A stretch of DNA of 64,000 nt from Bradyrhizobium agreste (lineage in GTDB: Bacteria > Pseudomonadota > Alphaproteobacteria > Rhizobiales > Xanthobacteraceae): positions 124,001 to 188,000 of the forward strand of contig NZ_JACCHP010000017.1 in assembly GCF_016031625.1 (NCBI RefSeq), read 5' to 3'. Within the stretch, counting starts at the first letter, position 1; the number at the start of each line of letters is the position of its first letter. A program made the position numbers and the translations under genes. Under the pieces are notes generated by a model, which ran no database searches, was not told the DNA's origin, and saw only the letters and a list, made by a program, of their open reading frames with translations. Positions 60,922 through 64,000 of the stretch are shown piece after piece.

Positions 60922-61650
60922 TCAGCTCGCTTTGGCGAGCTCGTCGTCTTCGGGCGAGTTGAGATAGACGCCGGACATGGTGTCGACCCAGCAGAGATGA
61001 TCGTGCACCTTCTTCACGCCCTCGACGTTTTCCGCGGCGACGATTGCAGCCTGCCGAGCGCGCTCTTCGGTGATGACGCCGCTGAGATGAACGATACCGT
61101 CGCGCACGATGACGTTCAGCCCGAACGGACACCACTCGTGCTTCTCCATGATGTCGATGATGCGGCTGCGAATGTGATCGTCATCGGCGGTCGGATCCGG
61201 CACTTCGCGGGCGAGCCCCGCCACCGCCTGCAGCAGGTTGGCGCGGGACACGATCCCGACGATCTTGTCGCCCCGCACCACCGGCAGCCGCTTGACGTTG
61301 TTCCGCTCCATGAGATCGACGATCTCCGCGAGGGCGGTATCCTCGGTGATGGTCACGGGCGAGTCGGTCATCACTTCCGACACCTTGCGGCCGTGCTCGT
61401 GGACGAAGTCGCTGGCGGATTTGCCCGGACCCAGGATGAACCGCAGCCAGCGCCCGCGCTTGCGCCCGGTGCCGATTTCGCTGCGGCGGATGAAATCTCC
61501 CTCCGACACCACGCCGACCAGCTTGCCGCTATCGTCCACCACCGTGAGACCGCTCACATGTCGCTTCAACATGATGTTGGCTGCTTCGACGATGCTGGTG
61601 TCGGGGGTGACCGAGATGACCGACCGGGTCATGATCTGGTGGGCGCGCAT
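60922..61650 (-). CDS. CBS-pair and BON-domain protein
   Basis: A 242-residue protein from MRAHQIMTRSVISVTPDTS; GGAG lies 7 nt upstream. Two CBS motifs (MTRSVISVTPDTS...VSEGDFIRR, and VMTDSPVTITEDT...IVSRANLLQ) span residues 1-150. A C-terminal BON domain (FGLNVIVRDGIVHLSGVITEE) follows. CBS pairs sense adenosine nucleotides; BON domains bind membranes or proteins. A stress or energy-sensing role is likely. Confidence 0.9.
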   Translation of the reverse strand: MRAHQIMTRSVISVTPDTSIVEAANIMLKRHVSGLTVVDDSGKLVGVVSEGDFIRRSEIGTGRKRGRWLRFILGPGKSASDFVHEHGRKVSEVMTDSPVTITEDTALAEIVDLMERNNVKRLPVVRGDKIVGIVSRANLLQAVAGLAREVPDPTADDDHIRSRIIDIMEKHEWCPFGLNVIVRDGIVHLSGVITEERARQAAIVAAENVEGVKKVHDHLCWVDTMSGVYLNSPEDDELAKAS

Positions 61651-61860
61651 GGACAACTCCGCTGGCATGTCGACTTGAATGCGCAAAACCTAGTCAAACC
61701 GTCGGGGTGCGGTTTGACCCAAGTCAAGCGGACCAAGCCGTTCTTGCCCTGATTGACCGATTGCGATCCGTGCGCGGATTTGATGCAGCTCAACGCGTGG
61801 CGGAAGCGTCGCCATATCCTGCCGCAGGCGTAGAACAGGACCCCGCAGGAACAATCAGCC

Positions 61861-63687
61861 ATGAGCGTCGTGAAGATACTTCCACGGGCCGAAGCGCCGC
61901 TGCAAGCTCCCGCAGCCAGGCCGGTTGCCGAGATTGCCAAAAAGCTCGCAGGGAGGCCGGCTGACTACACTTGCCCGCAAGCGACGGATTCCTATCCGCT
62001 CGATCGTGCGTTTCATGCCATGTTGGCGCGGTTCACGGGCGGGATTTCGCCGGTGGCCTTGTCGCTCGCCTGGCTCGATTGGGGCGCGCATCTTGCGGCG
62101 GCGCCTCAGCACCAGATGGAGCTCTCCCGCAGTATTTTCCGCGATTCCGGCCGCTTGCTGGAAGCTGCCGCGCACGCGACGTCGCAAGGACCGTGGTCCG
62201 TCATCCGGCCGCAGGGGCGGGATCGCCGCTTCAAGGACCGGCAATGGGAGGCCGCGCCGTTCAATCTGCTTGCGCAGGCGTTTCTGCTCACCGAACGTTG
62301 GTGGCACGATGCCACGACCGGCATACGCGGTGTGTCCCACGCAAATGAAGCTATCGTCGAGTTCTCGATGCGCCAGATGCTCGATATGCTGGCGCCCTCG
62401 AACTTCGCAGCCACCAATCCACAGGTTCTGGAAAAAGCCTTCCAGAGCGGCGGCGAGAATTTCGTGTTCGGCTGGCAAAACTGGTGCAACGACCTGATGC
62501 GCCTGCTGTCCGGCTCGAAGCTGACCGGCGAGGATCAGTTCGTCGTCGGCAAGACGGCGGCGGCTTCGCCCGGCAAGGTCGTCTACCGCAACGAGTTGAT
62601 CGAATTGATTCAGTACTACCCGACCACAGCGCAGGTGCGACCCGAACCGATCCTGATCGTGCCGGCCTGGATCATGAAGTACTACATCCTCGATCTGTCG
62701 CCGCAGAACTCGCTGGTCAAATATCTGACGGGTCAAGGCTTCACCGTGTTCGCGATCTCCTGGCGCAATCCGGATGCGAGGGACCGGGACCTCGCTTTCG
62801 ACGACTATCGCAAGCTGGGCGTCATGGCGGCGTTGGACATGATCGGCCTGATCATGCCGGGTCGGAAGACCCATGCCCTCGGCTATTGTCTGGGCGGCAC
62901 ATTGCTGTCGATCGCCGCCTCCGCGATGGAGCGCGACGGTGATCACCGGTTCGGCACTGTTACTCTCCTGGCAGCCCAGACCGACTTTACCGAGGCGGGA
63001 GAGTTGACGCTGTTCATCAACGAGAGCCAGGTGGCATTTCTCGAAGACATGATGTGGCAGCGGGGCTATCTCGACACGACGCAGATGGCCGGCGCCTTCC
63101 AGCTGCTGCGCTCCAACGAACTGATCTGGTCGCGGCTCTCGCGTGAATATCTGATGGGCGACGGCTCGCCTCCGAGCGACCTGATGGCCTGGAATGCCGA
63201 CGCCACGCGGCTGCCCTATCGCATGCACTCGGAGTATCTGCGCCAGCTGTTTCTGGACAACGATCTGGCGGAAGGTCGCTATCGCGTCGAATGCAGGAGC
63301 ATCTCGCTGTCCGACATTCACACCCCGATGTTCGTGGTCGGCACGCTCGCCGATCACGTCGCGCCATGGCGATCCGTCTACAAAATTCATTACCAGGTCG
63401 ATGCCGACGTGACGTTCCTGTTGACCAGCGGCGGCCACAATGCCGGTGTCGTTGCGCCTCCGCAGGAGGAGGGCCACTTCTATCAGGTGCTGACCAAGGC
63501 CGCTGACGCGCCCTATATCGGTGCCGACGAATGGCTGAAGCTGGCCCCGCGCGTCGAGGGCTCGTGGTGGCCGGAATGGACCAATTGGCTGGCGGCACGT
63601 TCCGGCGCCCCCTGCGATCCCCCGCAGATCGGGCTTGGAGGCGCCCTTGGCCTGGCCGATGCACCGGGGGATTACGTCCACACCTAA
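61861..63687 (+). CDS. phaC: Poly(3-hydroxyalkanoate) synthase, class I-like
   Basis: A 608-residue protein. N-terminal PhaC domain, then an alpha/beta fold with the lipase-like box GYCLGG whose Cys343 is the catalytic nucleophile. A candidate Asp lies in GTLADHVAPW and the His in SGGHNAG. PAWIMKYYILDLSPQNSLVK and FAISWRNP are typical. It polymerises hydroxyacyl-CoA into PHA. No phaA or phaB is adjacent; this may be a paralogue. Its stop overlaps the convergent CHAD gene. Confidence 0.92.
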   Translation: MSVVKILPRAEAPLQAPAARPVAEIAKKLAGRPADYTCPQATDSYPLDRAFHAMLARFTGGISPVALSLAWLDWGAHLAAAPQHQMELSRSIFRDSGRLLEAAAHATSQGPWSVIRPQGRDRRFKDRQWEAAPFNLLAQAFLLTERWWHDATTGIRGVSHANEAIVEFSMRQMLDMLAPSNFAATNPQVLEKAFQSGGENFVFGWQNWCNDLMRLLSGSKLTGEDQFVVGKTAAASPGKVVYRNELIELIQYYPTTAQVRPEPILIVPAWIMKYYILDLSPQNSLVKYLTGQGFTVFAISWRNPDARDRDLAFDDYRKLGVMAALDMIGLIMPGRKTHALGYCLGGTLLSIAASAMERDGDHRFGTVTLLAAQTDFTEAGELTLFINESQVAFLEDMMWQRGYLDTTQMAGAFQLLRSNELIWSRLSREYLMGDGSPPSDLMAWNADATRLPYRMHSEYLRQLFLDNDLAEGRYRVECRSISLSDIHTPMFVVGTLADHVAPWRSVYKIHYQVDADVTFLLTSGGHNAGVVAPPQEEGHFYQVLTKAADAPYIGADEWLKLAPRVEGSWWPEWTNWLAARSGAPCDPPQIGLGGALGLADAPGDYVHT

Positions 63688-64000
63688 GCCTCCGGGTCCG
63701 AACTCGGGGCGAGATCCGAGGAGCGGAACGGTTTGGCCTTGTCCAGTTTCCGGTAGGCCGTCGAGGCCTTCCGCAACAGCTTCTTTTCGCGCTTGCGATC
63801 GAGGAATCGGTTGCTGGCATCGATCCCGGCGCCATTCAACGATGTCGCCAGCGCTTGTCCGCGTGCATCGTCGTTCAATTGGCCGAGCGACCGTTGTGCC
63901 TTGCGCAATTGCTTGAGGATGGACTTCTGCTTCACCGCCGCTCCATCGGCGAACAGATCCGCAAGCGACTCGACCGAACAGGTCATTCGCTTGTTGAGGA
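63684..64000 (-). CDS. CHAD-domain protein, C-terminal part (cut by the window edge)
   Basis: The last about 105 codons of a larger gene that continues past 64000. The visible sequence (RMTCSVESLADLFADG, ILKQLRKAQRSLGQLND) has the conserved His/Arg/Lys-rich helical pattern of CHAD domains, which bind polyphosphate. The final 35 residues are basic. It overlaps the PHA synthase stop by 4 bp. The upstream domain, possibly CYTH, is not visible. Confidence 0.75.
   Translation of the reverse strand, partial: LNKRMTCSVESLADLFADGAAVKQKSILKQLRKAQRSLGQLNDDARGQALATSLNGAGIDASNRFLDRKREKKLLRKASTAYRKLDKAKPFRSSDLAPSSDPEA

Noticed and set aside
61855..63681. Minus-strand open frame of 608 codons.
   Set aside because: Shadow of the PHA synthase gene, which has an intact catalytic box.
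1..64000. tRNA or rRNA genes, and an attachment site for the island.
   Set aside because: No cloverleaf or rRNA-like sequence was recognised by eye, and no flanking direct repeats of the 20-34 kb region were found; a tRNA search would be needed to be certain.

Overview
The window looks like chromosome of a high-GC alphaproteobacterium close to Bradyrhizobium. This is inferred from gene content and codon use, not from a database match. Pointers are GcrA-family, phasin, class I PHA synthase and CoA-based aromatic catabolism genes, a GTTC-N7-GTTC (alphaproteobacterial LexA) box, and AGCATGATC...GATCATGCT palindromic intergenic repeats. Coding is mostly dense, with GC-rich third positions, except in an accessory stretch at about 20-33.5 kb. 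No rRNA, tRNA or CRISPR array was seen.

0-20 kb. Housekeeping and small accessory genes: a quinone oxidoreductase; an S24-peptidase repressor divergent from a GcrA-like regulator, with palindromic operators inside the promoters; a phasin; a monohaem cytochrome c; an alpha/beta hydrolase; a TpsB-type outer-membrane translocator divergent from a FecR-domain protein that is followed by a CHASE2-PAS-GGDEF-EAL protein; a MarR regulator; a broken DUF1236 gene; arginase; an enolase-superfamily enzyme; and an Nramp-like transporter.

20-34 kb. An accessory island with many small genes, phage-derived genes (terminase small and truncated large subunits, GNAT) and a DUF4261 gene beside a 3' remnant of a second copy. 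It also holds an Imm11-like gene and two proteins that share a C-terminal module, one of them interrupted at an A7 tract. Nine copies of a co-oriented element run through it. Most copies consist of a conserved promoter-like block (TTGACA, 18 bp spacer, CAGAAT) followed about 55 nt later by a Rho-independent terminator with a variable stem. This is the most unusual signal in the window.

34-50.5 kb. Catabolic genes: a class III CoA-transferase, a two-component flavin monooxygenase with its reductase, a beta-hydroxyacid dehydrogenase, a complete NMT1/SsuABC-type ABC transporter, an IlvD-type dehydratase and a NicX-like ring-cleavage dioxygenase. These are followed by a minus-strand operon: alpha/beta hydrolase, acyl-CoA dehydrogenase, acyl-CoA synthetase, opine dehydrogenase-like protein and 3-hydroxyacyl-CoA dehydrogenase.

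50.5-61 kb. An apparent anthranilate (2-aminobenzoate) pathway of the CoA-thioester type: 2-aminobenzoate-CoA ligase, the fused 2-aminobenzoyl-CoA monooxygenase/reductase, enoyl-CoA hydratase, SDR, RidA, a second FAD monooxygenase, a cupin, an ABC binding protein and a MarR repressor. Six copies of a TTTTAAGCCTAAAA-like palindrome sit in the promoter regions and define a likely local regulon. The window ends with a CBS-BON protein, a PHA synthase and a CHAD-domain gene cut by the window edge.
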